42,524 nt of DNA. It comes from a virus. The notes under the pieces were generated by a model. The model did no database searches. It was not told where the DNA came from and saw only the letters and a list, made by a program, of their open reading frames with translations. The stretch lies in the IMG/VR virus record IMGVR_UViG_3300021440_000052, positions 1 through 42,524 of that record. One strand, given 5' to 3'. Both the position numbers and the translations under genes were made by a program. The first letter of the stretch is position 1. Each line of letters opens with the position of its first letter. This document shows, in pieces, positions 23,340 through 30,048 of this stretch.

Positions 23340-23597
23340 ATGGCTGCGAAGAAGAACACCAAGAAGGTCACGAAGGTCGAGCGCAACAACGTGCTGGCCA
23401 ACAATCGCGACAAGCGACTGATCCTTGCCAAGGCCATCGAGGAGGCCAAGACGCAGGACGGCTCGCAGCGCTTCAAGGCACTCAAGGCCATCAGCGCCGC
23501 TGGCAAGAAGGGCCTCCCCATCGCCACGTTCGTGGAGAAGAACCCGCCCTATCTGGTCCGCTATCTGACCAACCACGGCCTCGCCAAGATCGTGTGA
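23340..23597 (+). CDS. Small basic protein, paralogue family member 2
   Basis: An 85-residue paralogue of the protein at 22191. Residues 23-85 align with its C-terminal half without gaps (KTQDGSQRFKALKAISAAGK, FVEKNPPYLVRYLTNHGL). The N-terminal Lys-rich stretch is shorter. The two copies share their leader sequence too, so a whole cassette was duplicated. Possible winged-helix DNA-binding protein; function unknown. Confidence 0.8.
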   Translation: MAAKKNTKKVTKVERNNVLANNRDKRLILAKAIEEAKTQDGSQRFKALKAISAAGKKGLPIATFVEKNPPYLVRYLTNHGLAKIV

Positions 23598-23612
23598 GGC
23601 CAAGAACGGTTC

Positions 23613-23703
23613 TGCGCATGAGGGGGAGGGGCTACGGCTCCTCCCCTTCTCCCCAGCACCGTTGCTGGACGATGATCGCGACGCGACATCGTGTAATGTC
23701 AAG
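23613..23703 (+). repeat. Cassette repeat, copy D (hairpin plus leader element)
   Basis: Hairpin unit 23613-23657 is almost identical to copy C (loop TACG). The following leader element (23653-23703) has CCAGC/GCTGG and a perfect GACAT-CGTGTA-ATGTC hairpin and matches copy A closely. Confidence 0.85.
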
Positions 23704-23715
23704 AGGAGAAAGACA

Positions 23716-23910
23716 ATGGCTGCTAAGAATGGCAAGAGCTTCGCTCACACCTACAAGTATGAGCGTGAGACCAAGGGCACGTGGGTCTACACCCTCTCCC
23801 TGCCGGACGGTGAGCGTGCGTCGGGCACCAACGCGGTCTACTTGCTCAAGAGCGAGTACAAGACCAAGCCCGGTGAGACGATCACCGTCACCTACCAGAT
23901 CAACGCCTAA
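23716..23910 (+). CDS. Small hypothetical early protein
   Basis: A 64-residue, beta-rich protein (MAAKNGKSFAHTYKYERETK, ending KPGETITVTYQINA). It uses the shared start region GGAGAAAGACAATGGCTGCT. Although its leader is duplicated from the same cassette as the gene at 23340, the coding sequence is unrelated, so the leader travels separately from the gene. Confidence 0.78.
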   Translation: MAAKNGKSFAHTYKYERETKGTWVYTLSLPDGERASGTNAVYLLKSEYKTKPGETITVTYQINA

Positions 23911-23925
23911 TCGGAGGGCGCAGTC

Positions 23926-24126
23926 ATGACGATGATGAACCACGTTGAGATCAACGTGTCGCATTTCGGCAAGCACTTCTTCGCTACGCATCCGCGCAGC
24001 GGCACCGATCTGAACAAGATCAAGGAAGTGCTCTGCGAGATCAGGAAGAAGTTTCCTCCCAGAGAGGGATACGAAGTCACGGCCACCTACTGGCAAGCCT
24101 CTGGTAGGAAGTTCATCGAGTCATGA
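23926..24126 (+). CDS. Small hypothetical protein
   Basis: A 66-residue protein (MNHVEINVSHFGKHFFATHP) with a mixed fold and a basic centre (EIRKKFPPREGYEVTATYWQ). It overlaps the next gene by ATGA. No family is recognised. Confidence 0.72.
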   Translation: MTMMNHVEINVSHFGKHFFATHPRSGTDLNKIKEVLCEIRKKFPPREGYEVTATYWQASGRKFIES

Positions 24127-24326
24127 TGTTCTGGATCATGGGAGCGCTCTTGCTCCCGATCATCGTGGGGTCCGTCCGATCAGTCGGATGGGCCCCTTCC
24201 ATAATCATCGTCGGCCTTGTGCTCATCACAGGTGCCATGGCGTTGATGGGCGATACGATCCTCACGGTTGCCCCGTGGACTATCGCTCTGCTGTTGTCGT
24301 TTGCCGCCACGAAGCGGCCCTTGTAA
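24123..24326 (+). CDS. Small membrane protein
   Basis: A 67-residue protein made almost entirely of three hydrophobic segments: MFWIMGALLLPIIVGSV, SIIIVGLVLITGAMALM and APWTIALLLSFAATK. Very few charges. Located among early genes rather than lysis genes, so an inner-membrane role such as superinfection exclusion is conceivable but unsupported. Start overlaps the previous stop. Confidence 0.7.
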   Translation: MMFWIMGALLLPIIVGSVRSVGWAPSIIIVGLVLITGAMALMGDTILTVAPWTIALLLSFAATKRPL

Positions 24327-24337
24327 GGAGAAGAAAG

Positions 24338-25156
24338 ATGTCTGCTGTTCGTGTTCTGGATGACGCTGATCTGCGTCGCATGGCTCCCGCTATCTTCACG
24401 ATGGAGCCTCACATCTATCGAAGCGACAAGTATCGCTTCGTGCCGACCATCGATGTGGTCAACAAGCTTCGCACCGAAGGCTTCCTCCCTGTCCAGGCAG
24501 GTCAGGGGAAGTCCCGTGGCCAAGGCACGGCTCAGTACGCTCGCCACGTGATCCGCTTCCGCAGGGAGAAGGATGTCGTGATGCGCAAGCGTGTCGTTGG
24601 GGAGGAGGTCCCTGAGATCGTCCTCCTCAACTCCCACAACGGAGGAGCGAGCTACCAATTGCTTGCTGGACTGTTCCGCTTGGTCTGCTCCAACGGCATG
24701 GTCGTCTCCTCCTCCAACTTCGGCTCCTTGCGCTTCAAGCACAAGGGTGATGAGGACCTTCCCTCCAAGATCATCGAGGCTTCCTATGAGATCATCGAGG
24801 AGGTCCCCAAGGTCATGGAGCAAGTCGATGCGATGAAGTCCGTGCTGGTGTCTCCTCGCCAGCAGGCTGCGTTCGCCACGGCCGCCATCGAGTTGCGCAA
24901 GACGGCTCTGGACATTGAGCCTGTCCGTCTGCTTGAGGCACGTCGCAGCGAGGATCAGCCGGAAGGTCGCAATGGCGAGCGCTCTGTGTGGCGCACGTTC
25001 AACGTTGTTCAGGAGAACCTGACCAAGGGTGGCGTCGAGGGGAGGAGCAGCCGTGGCACGCGCCGCCTCGGCGCCATCAGCAATCTCTCTGACGATGCGC
25101 TGCTCAACAAGGCTCTGTGGACGCTCGCTGACGAGCTTCGCAAGGCCGCAGCGTAG
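24338..25156 (+). CDS. DUF932-family protein
   Basis: A 272-residue protein. Family features include the N-terminal VPTIDVVNKLRTEGFLPVQA, the central YARHVIRFRR, LLNSHNGGASYQLLAGLFRL and VCSNGMVVSSSNFGSLRFKH, and the late RTFNVVQENLTKGG. DUF932 proteins are common on plasmids and phages; their biochemical role is not established. AAGGAGAAG precedes the ATG. A hairpin lies after the stop. Confidence 0.9.
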   Translation: MSAVRVLDDADLRRMAPAIFTMEPHIYRSDKYRFVPTIDVVNKLRTEGFLPVQAGQGKSRGQGTAQYARHVIRFRREKDVVMRKRVVGEEVPEIVLLNSHNGGASYQLLAGLFRLVCSNGMVVSSSNFGSLRFKHKGDEDLPSKIIEASYEIIEEVPKVMEQVDAMKSVLVSPRQQAAFATAAIELRKTALDIEPVRLLEARRSEDQPEGRNGERSVWRTFNVVQENLTKGGVEGRSSRGTRRLGAISNLSDDALLNKALWTLADELRKAAA

Positions 25157-25174
25157 CACGGCAGTTGGACAATG

Positions 25175-25205
25175 GAGGAAGCGCACACCGCGCTTCCTCT
25201 GTCGT
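25175..25205 (+). terminator. Terminator-like hairpin
   Basis: GAGGAAGCG (25175-25183) pairs perfectly with CGCTTCCTC (25191-25199) over a 7-base loop; TGTCGTTCCTTTT follows. The T run is a little distant, so termination may be partial. Confidence 0.55.
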
Positions 25206-25240
25206 TCCTTTTCAGGTCTAATTCGATTGAGGAGTGAGAG

Positions 25241-25843
25241 ATGGCTAGGGATACGCGACTGCTGGGATTGGTTCTGTCTGGGAAGGCCCAGCACACGGTG
25301 ATCGTGTTCAAGGACATGAAGACTGCCCGTGGAGCGGGCAACGGATTTGCGCTGTTCAAGAGCGCTGAAGAGATTGCTGGTGACTTCCGCAAGGTGACGG
25401 TGGAAGACATCATGGAGATGCGGAACAAGATCGTTCCGCCGAAGGATCGTTGGTCGAGCACCAACGATATCAAGACCAGAGTTGAAGGGGCATGGCAACT
25501 CTGGGCTGATGCTATGGACATCCTGCCCGTGACTGAAGAAGTGGAGACTGTGATGGCTAAGAAGGCAGAAGTGAAGGCGAAGAAGGCCACCAAGGGTGCT
25601 GAGGAGCCGAAGGAGCGCAAGCAGCGCGCCAACGACTACGAAGGCAAGACCATCTTCGCTGCGAGCAACTACGATGAGCTTCCCTCCCTCCGTGAGGGCA
25701 GCACGCGTCATGAGGCGATGGCCTCCGTGCTCGCTGGCGGCAAGAAGGGCATCAAGGTGGACACCTGGCTCTCCAAGGGGGAGCCGTGCGGCGTCTCCAT
25801 GCTCACCAAGCTGATCGGCTGGGGGCGAGTGGAGGTGCGCTGA
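25241..25843 (+). CDS. Hypothetical protein with KKG winged-helix-like C-terminus
   Basis: A 200-residue protein. The N-terminal 100 residues are unlike anything I recognise (LLGLVLSGKAQHTVIVFKDM). A Lys/Glu-rich linker (VKAKKATKGAEEPKERKQ) joins a C-terminal domain, HEAMASVLAGGKKGIKVDTW through TKLIGWGRVEVR, that resembles the domain of the proteins at 22191 and 23340 (AGKKG..v.tf). It is probably a distant paralogue with an added N-terminal domain. Confidence 0.78.
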   Translation: MARDTRLLGLVLSGKAQHTVIVFKDMKTARGAGNGFALFKSAEEIAGDFRKVTVEDIMEMRNKIVPPKDRWSSTNDIKTRVEGAWQLWADAMDILPVTEEVETVMAKKAEVKAKKATKGAEEPKERKQRANDYEGKTIFAASNYDELPSLREGSTRHEAMASVLAGGKKGIKVDTWLSKGEPCGVSMLTKLIGWGRVEVR

Positions 25844-25864
25844 TCGGCGCCACCATCGACTGAA

Positions 25865-25897
25865 GAAGGGGAGGGCAATTGTCCTCCCCTTCGCATT
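25865..25897 (+). terminator. Rho-independent-type terminator
   Basis: A perfect 10-bp stem, GAAGGGGAGG with CCTCCCCTTC, around GCAATTGT, followed by GCATTTCTC. Same GGGGAGG/CCTCCCC style as the other early-region terminators. Confidence 0.65.
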
Positions 25898-25925
25898 TCT
25901 CATCCATTCAGACGGGAGTTAAATC

Positions 25926-26972
25926 ATGGAGATCAAGCCCCTCAACATCAAGGATGGAAGCAAGTACAAGCTCCATCCTCTTTGTGAGATGCTTCCAACG
26001 ATGGACGACGATGGGCTCAAGAAGCTCACCGCCGACATCAAGGCCAATGGGCTCATGGAGCCTATCGTCATCTTCCAGGGCCGCATCCTCGATGGTCGTC
26101 ACCGTCATGCCGCGTGCATGAAGGCGAAGGTCAAGCCTGTCTTCGAGGAGCTGGTTGGTGAGTCGCTGGAGGCTTGGACCTACATCTTGTCCAAGAACCT
26201 TCATCGCCGCCACCTGACCAAGAGCCAGATTGCTGCTCTGGTCGGCGCTACGCCTGCTGTGCTCAAGGCGGGGGGAACTGGAGCCAACCAGCACGTGCAG
26301 ACGGGCCGCGACGGCCCCTCTGCAAAAGATGATGTCACGACGCAGGCCGTTGCCGACAAAGTCGGCATCAGCAAGCGCACCCTCAAGAAGGGCCGTCAGC
26401 TGAACAAGGACGGTGAAGAGGAAGTTGTCAAGGCTGTCAGGGATGGCAAGCTCACCATCGATGAGGGCCTTGAGGTCGCCTCCCTCCCCAAGGGCGAGCA
26501 GAAGGAAGTGCTTGAGGAGAAGGTCGCTGAGAAGGCCACTCCTAAGAAGCGTGAGAAGCCTCCCAAGCCGGAGGTCAAGACCTATGATGTGGTGTACGTC
26601 TCCGTTGAGTCGTTCACCAGCAAGCAGCTGTCTGACTGGGAGACGCACGCGCCCAAGCGTGGTCATCTCGGCTACATCCGCTGCCATCCGTCCGAAGCGC
26701 AGCGCGCTTTCGATCTGGCCAATGCGTGGGGTCGTCAGGTGGTCTCCGTCCTGATGATCAAGCGCAACAAGGCCAACGTCGATAACGTCACGCGCGGCGA
26801 CCACGACATCTGCCTCATCGTCGCGAATGACGATGACATCAGCATTCCTCTCAAGGAGCGGCCCAACAACTGCCTCTCTGAGACGGAGTTCACCAAGCAC
26901 CTCAAGTCGAGGGAAGGCAAGGACAACCTTCTGCTTGGTGACGCGAGGATGGACGGCTGGGAGAAGTCCTAG
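25926..26972 (+). CDS. ParB-like domain fused to a degenerate MT-A70-like domain
   Basis: A 348-residue protein. Residues 1-90 form a ParB/sulfiredoxin-type domain (LTADIKANGLMEPIVIFQGR, then LDGRHRHAACMKA). Two helix-turn-helix segments follow (KSQIAALVGATPAV; QAVADKVGISKRTLKKGRQL). After a basic linker, residues 219-348 align with MT-A70 adenine methyltransferases: YDVVYV, FDLANAWGRQVVSVLMIKRN, TRGDHDICLIV, CLSETEFTKHL and GDARMDGWEKS. The catalytic DPPW expected after YDVVYV is replaced by SVES, so methylation is unlikely. It probably binds DNA as a regulator or partition-like factor. Confidence 0.85.
   Translation: MEIKPLNIKDGSKYKLHPLCEMLPTMDDDGLKKLTADIKANGLMEPIVIFQGRILDGRHRHAACMKAKVKPVFEELVGESLEAWTYILSKNLHRRHLTKSQIAALVGATPAVLKAGGTGANQHVQTGRDGPSAKDDVTTQAVADKVGISKRTLKKGRQLNKDGEEEVVKAVRDGKLTIDEGLEVASLPKGEQKEVLEEKVAEKATPKKREKPPKPEVKTYDVVYVSVESFTSKQLSDWETHAPKRGHLGYIRCHPSEAQRAFDLANAWGRQVVSVLMIKRNKANVDNVTRGDHDICLIVANDDDISIPLKERPNNCLSETEFTKHLKSREGKDNLLLGDARMDGWEKS
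26296..26324 (+). repeat. 29-bp palindrome, copy 2 (inside the ParB-like gene)
   Basis: Identical at all 29 bases to 5104-5132. It encodes about residues 124-133 (VQTGRDGPSA) in the linker between the two helix-turn-helix segments, a site that is variable and Gly/Ser/Gln rich in relatives. An in-frame insertion is the simplest reading. Confidence 0.9.
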
Positions 26973-26988
26973 CATCCATCTGTCTGTT

Positions 26989-27014
26989 GGGGAGGCTTCG
27001 GCCTCCCCTTCTCT
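26989..27014 (+). terminator. Terminator with UUCG tetraloop
   Basis: GGGGAGGC-TTCG-GCCTCCCC, a perfect 8-bp stem with the extra-stable cUUCGg loop, then TTCTCT. Confidence 0.7.
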
Positions 27015-27037
27015 ATCATCAACGCAAGGATAAAAGC

Positions 27038-27232
27038 ATGTCTGCTAAGAGTATCAAGATCAAGTCCATCGATGACCTCGCTAAAGCGATGATGGATAAC
27101 AATCATGCATCCGTCACCGTCAAGGATATGAGCTTCGATGAAGGTGGCTTGTCCATCAACATCAACGTTCGTGTCAGCTATTTGAGCAAGAGCCAGCGCG
27201 CCCTGCTCGCCGTTATCGCGAAGGTGAAGTAG
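27038..27232 (+). CDS. Small hypothetical early protein
   Basis: A 64-residue protein (MSAKSIKIKSIDDLAKAMMD) with a Lys-rich start, a beta hairpin (GGLSININVRVSYLS) and a basic helix at the end. It begins with the recurrent ATGTCTGCTAAGA start. AAGGA lies eight bases upstream. It is separated from the next gene by one base. Function unknown. Confidence 0.75.
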   Translation: MSAKSIKIKSIDDLAKAMMDNNHASVTVKDMSFDEGGLSININVRVSYLSKSQRALLAVIAKVK

Positions 27233-27233
27233 C

Positions 27234-27782
27234 ATGTCTGCTAAGAAGAAGTACAAGGTGCCTGCGGGCCGTCCGCGTTCTACTCCTCCGTCTGAGAAGA
27301 TGAACATGACGGGCATTCGCTACGATGATCATCCGTTCGTGCCGGATGGTGTCCCGTTCCCTGGTCGCAAGTCCAGCAGCTCCTACGGTCAGGCCATCAA
27401 CAAGATCCACGATGAGTACCAGAAGGAGAAGGGCCTGTCCGGTCCCATCTCCCTCCCTGGTCCGTGGATCATGTTCGGTGAGTTGCGTCGTCGTCTCAAC
27501 TGTAGCAGCCAGACGTTGACGCACATCTCCCGGTCGATGACCAAGAGTGGGCGTTACGAAGTTGACGACAATCGCTTCCGGGCGACCAAGCCCGTCAAGT
27601 GCGTCTACAATCGTGGCGTCAGCAAGAAGGAGAAGGTCGCCGCTGCGGATGATCCTGTGCGTGACTTCCTTGAGGCCCTTCGCCAGAAGGTGGTCGAGGA
27701 GACGGACATCGATGTGACTGTGGAGCAAGCCGTCAGCTGGTTCCGCAACAAGCTCAAGGCTCATCCTGAGCTCATGTTCTAG
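27234..27782 (+). CDS. Hypothetical basic protein, possible DNA-binding
   Basis: A 182-residue protein with a disordered, basic N-terminus (MSAKKKYKVPAGRPRSTPPS). The middle FGELRRRLNCSSQTLTHISR has a helix-turn-helix look, and SMTKSGRYEVDDNRFRATKP could be its wing. The C-terminus is acidic and helical. A role as a transcriptional regulator of phage or host genes is inferred only. It starts with the recurrent ATGTCTGCTAAGA. Confidence 0.78.
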   Translation: MSAKKKYKVPAGRPRSTPPSEKMNMTGIRYDDHPFVPDGVPFPGRKSSSSYGQAINKIHDEYQKEKGLSGPISLPGPWIMFGELRRRLNCSSQTLTHISRSMTKSGRYEVDDNRFRATKPVKCVYNRGVSKKEKVAAADDPVRDFLEALRQKVVEETDIDVTVEQAVSWFRNKLKAHPELMF

Positions 27783-27795
27783 TAGGACTGCGATC

Positions 27796-27827
27796 AAAGG
27801 GGAGGCCGTCGTGCCTCCCCTTTTCTC
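27796..27827 (+). terminator. Rho-independent terminator
   Basis: A perfect 11-bp stem, AAAGGGGAGGC with GCCTCCCCTTT, loop CGTCGT, followed by TTCTC; the final stem T's extend into a TTTT run. It closes the early gene cluster. Confidence 0.75.
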
Positions 27828-27853
27828 ATGTCCGCATTTCAGAGGAGCAGAAT

Positions 27854-28006
27854 ATGGAGATTGTGAAGAGGATCATCAGGGAGATTGGGTTCTACATCTC
27901 CATCATCCTCGCTCTAGTGGCAGCGTTCGCCATCATGGCAGCGTTCGCCCCAGAGAAGCCGGGCCATCCTCCCGGCGCAACGTATCGTCCAAGAGGAGAC
28001 AGGTAG
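27854..28006 (+). CDS. Short single-span membrane protein
   Basis: A 50-residue protein. An amphipathic basic start (MEIVKRIIREIG) leads into one membrane segment (FYISIILALVAAFAIMAAFA) and a Pro/Gly/Arg tail. AGAGGAG lies before the ATG. It stands between a terminator and the helicase gene, one base from the latter. Function unknown. Confidence 0.65.
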   Translation: MEIVKRIIREIGFYISIILALVAAFAIMAAFAPEKPGHPPGATYRPRGDR

Positions 28007-28007
28007 C

Positions 28008-29660
28008 ATGAACATCTACATCAACGGCAACATCGCTGTTGCTCCTGTGCGGCTGGACGATGTATCCATCAGCGTCCTCCCTCGCATCGAGGGGAAGAAG
28101 AAGTGGGTCATGAACGGCCTCCAGTTTGAGGCGACCAAGTTCAATCTACGCTTGTTCAAGGACCATCTGGGAGCGAAGATCATCGACAACCGTCAGGGAG
28201 AGGACGGTGATGAGAACTACAAGATCAAGTACAAGTCCAAGACCCCTCCCCTCAAGCACCAGTCTGAGGCTCTCAAGAAGGCTGTGAAGCTGCCGCACTT
28301 CGCTCTGTGGATGGACGTTGGCACGGGCAAGTCGTGGCTTGCGATCTACCTGATGGGCCTCCGTTACGTCAACAAGCTCATCACCGGCGCCATCATCATC
28401 AGTCCGAAGGGCGTCAACTACCAGTGGATCAACGAGCAGATACCGGAGCACATCAGCCCTAGCATCGACTGGATCGGTCATGTGTGGGAGAAGAAGGTGT
28501 CTGTGATGGATGAGATACTGAAGCCTCGCAAGGGGAAGCTCGACATCCTCAGCATCCACATCGATGCCCTCGATCAAGAGAAGGGCAACGAGACGATCTG
28601 GAGCTTCATACGCAAGCACGAAGGGAAGCTCATGATCATCTTCGATGAGGCCGACCTCATCAAGAACTACAAGGCCATCAGGACGCGCCGTGCGATGGAG
28701 TTCCGTGATGAGGCGCGCTTCCGGCTGGAGATGACAGGCACACCCTCTCCCAAGAACCTTGAGGATGTGTGGAGCGAGTTCAATTGGCTTGACCCTGACA
28801 TCTTCGGCATCAAGTATGTGACTGCCTTCCGTCGTGAGTTCTGTATCATGGGAGGCTTCCAAGGCCGACAGATCACCGGCTATCGCGATGTGGAGCGCTT
28901 CAAGTCGATCATCGACCCCTACATCTATGCTGTCAAGAGTGAGGATGTGGGCGTCCTCCCTCCAGCGTACACACGTTGGCGCTTCGACATGACCAAGCCC
29001 CAGCGCAAGGTCTATGATGACATCATGGAGCAGTTGGAGCATGAGATTGAGGAGGGGAAGTTGCTGACCGTCCCTGACACAGCGGTCAAGTTCCTCAAGC
29101 TCCAGCAGATCACATCTGGCTTCCTCATCGACACCAACGACAAGGAAGCCAAGCAGAAGCCTCTCTACAAATTCGACAATCCACGACTGGAGGCCCTGCT
29201 ACAGTTGATCGAGGCGCGCAATCCTACCAAGGCTGCCATCTGGTGCCGCTTCCATTATGACCTCGATCAAATCATGGGTGCCCTCCCCAAGGGCAGCGCG
29301 GTCGAGTACAGCGGCCGCATCAGGGACAGCGAGCGTGAGGTTGCCAAGCGGCGCTTCCTCGACACCAAGAGCGGCGTGCGCTTCTTTGTCGCTACTCCGG
29401 GCAGCGGTGGCGTTGGGCTCAATCTACAAGGGGAGGCGCGTCTGGCCGTCTACTACAGCAACAACTACAAGGCGCGTGAGCGCTGGCAGAGCGAGGGGAG
29501 GCTCAATCGTCTAGGCGCGCATGGTCAAGTTGAGATCGTTGATCTGATCTGTAAGGGATCGACTGACGCTGGGATCTTGGCCAACTTGAGGAGGAAGAAA
29601 AACGTCCAAGACCTAGCGAAGGGAGACATCATGCGCATTCTGAAGGGAGAGGAGGAATGA
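28008..29660 (+). CDS. SNF2-type superfamily 2 helicase/ATPase
   Basis: A 550-residue DNA translocase. After an 80-residue N-terminal region, motif I is MDVGTGKS (102-109), motif II IIFDEAD (211-216) and motif III LEMTGTPSPKN. The second lobe holds FVATPGSGGVGLNLQGE (motif V) and the SNF2-like SEGRLNRLGAHGQVEIVDLI (motif VI). Phage SNF2 proteins are thought to act in replication or recombination. The short gene downstream overlaps its stop (ATGA). Confidence 0.93.
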   Translation: MNIYINGNIAVAPVRLDDVSISVLPRIEGKKKWVMNGLQFEATKFNLRLFKDHLGAKIIDNRQGEDGDENYKIKYKSKTPPLKHQSEALKKAVKLPHFALWMDVGTGKSWLAIYLMGLRYVNKLITGAIIISPKGVNYQWINEQIPEHISPSIDWIGHVWEKKVSVMDEILKPRKGKLDILSIHIDALDQEKGNETIWSFIRKHEGKLMIIFDEADLIKNYKAIRTRRAMEFRDEARFRLEMTGTPSPKNLEDVWSEFNWLDPDIFGIKYVTAFRREFCIMGGFQGRQITGYRDVERFKSIIDPYIYAVKSEDVGVLPPAYTRWRFDMTKPQRKVYDDIMEQLEHEIEEGKLLTVPDTAVKFLKLQQITSGFLIDTNDKEAKQKPLYKFDNPRLEALLQLIEARNPTKAAIWCRFHYDLDQIMGALPKGSAVEYSGRIRDSEREVAKRRFLDTKSGVRFFVATPGSGGVGLNLQGEARLAVYYSNNYKARERWQSEGRLNRLGAHGQVEIVDLICKGSTDAGILANLRRKKNVQDLAKGDIMRILKGEEE

Positions 29661-29950
29661 AGGGAGAGAATGTCTACATCACGCCAACTGAGCGTCGGCT
29701 GATCGAGATCATCAAGAGCAAGCTCAAGAAGTCCTCGCATATCTTGATCAAGGCTGACGACCTGTTCAAGGAGATGTGGGATGGTAGAGACGACAATGAT
29801 GAGTATGACTATGAGCGCTATCGTCGCATGATGATCAACAACATGCGATACGTTCGTGTCAAGCTCCTCCTTGCGAAGCTCTATCGCATCGAGCGAGCTT
29901 CCAAACTTGGACCAGGAAGGAGGGCCGTCTATCGTGTAGAGAAGTTTTAG
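29657..29950 (+). CDS. Hypothetical winged-helix-like protein
   Basis: A 97-residue protein coupled to the helicase gene. ITPTERRLIEIIKSKLKKSS, the helix RMMINNMRYVRVKL and the ending RRAVYRVEKF suggest a winged-helix of the response-regulator effector type (a conserved final strand after the recognition helix). It may help load or steer the helicase, but this is inference. Confidence 0.75.
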   Translation: MKGENVYITPTERRLIEIIKSKLKKSSHILIKADDLFKEMWDGRDDNDEYDYERYRRMMINNMRYVRVKLLLAKLYRIERASKLGPGRRAVYRVEKF

Positions 29951-29981
29951 CTTCTTGTTGTTCGCTCTTTCGAGCGATAAT
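29949..29981 (+). promoter_or_regulatory. Putative promoter before the replication block
   Basis: TTGTTG (29955-29960) and GATAAT (29976-29981) lie 15 bp apart, with the perfect inverted repeat CGCTC-TTTC-GAGCG between and touching the -10 box, as an operator would. AGCTTCTTGTTGT matches 12 of 13 bases of 18897-18909. This is one of the few sizeable gaps in the right half. Confidence 0.45.
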
Positions 29982-30048
29982 CTAACCTGTGTTGCGAATG
30001 TCGAGGGGATGGACCCTTCGTAGCGCTTCACATCTAGGAGAAGTTCAA

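Noticed and set aside
22564-23657. Regular-looking repeats suggesting a CRISPR array
   Set aside because: The repeats are 43-45 bp intergenic hairpins separated by whole genes, not by short unique spacers, and there are no cas genes.
27234-27782. Toxin-antitoxin or anti-CRISPR assignment for the small early proteins
   Set aside because: Small size and position fit such roles, but no sequence motif supports any of them.
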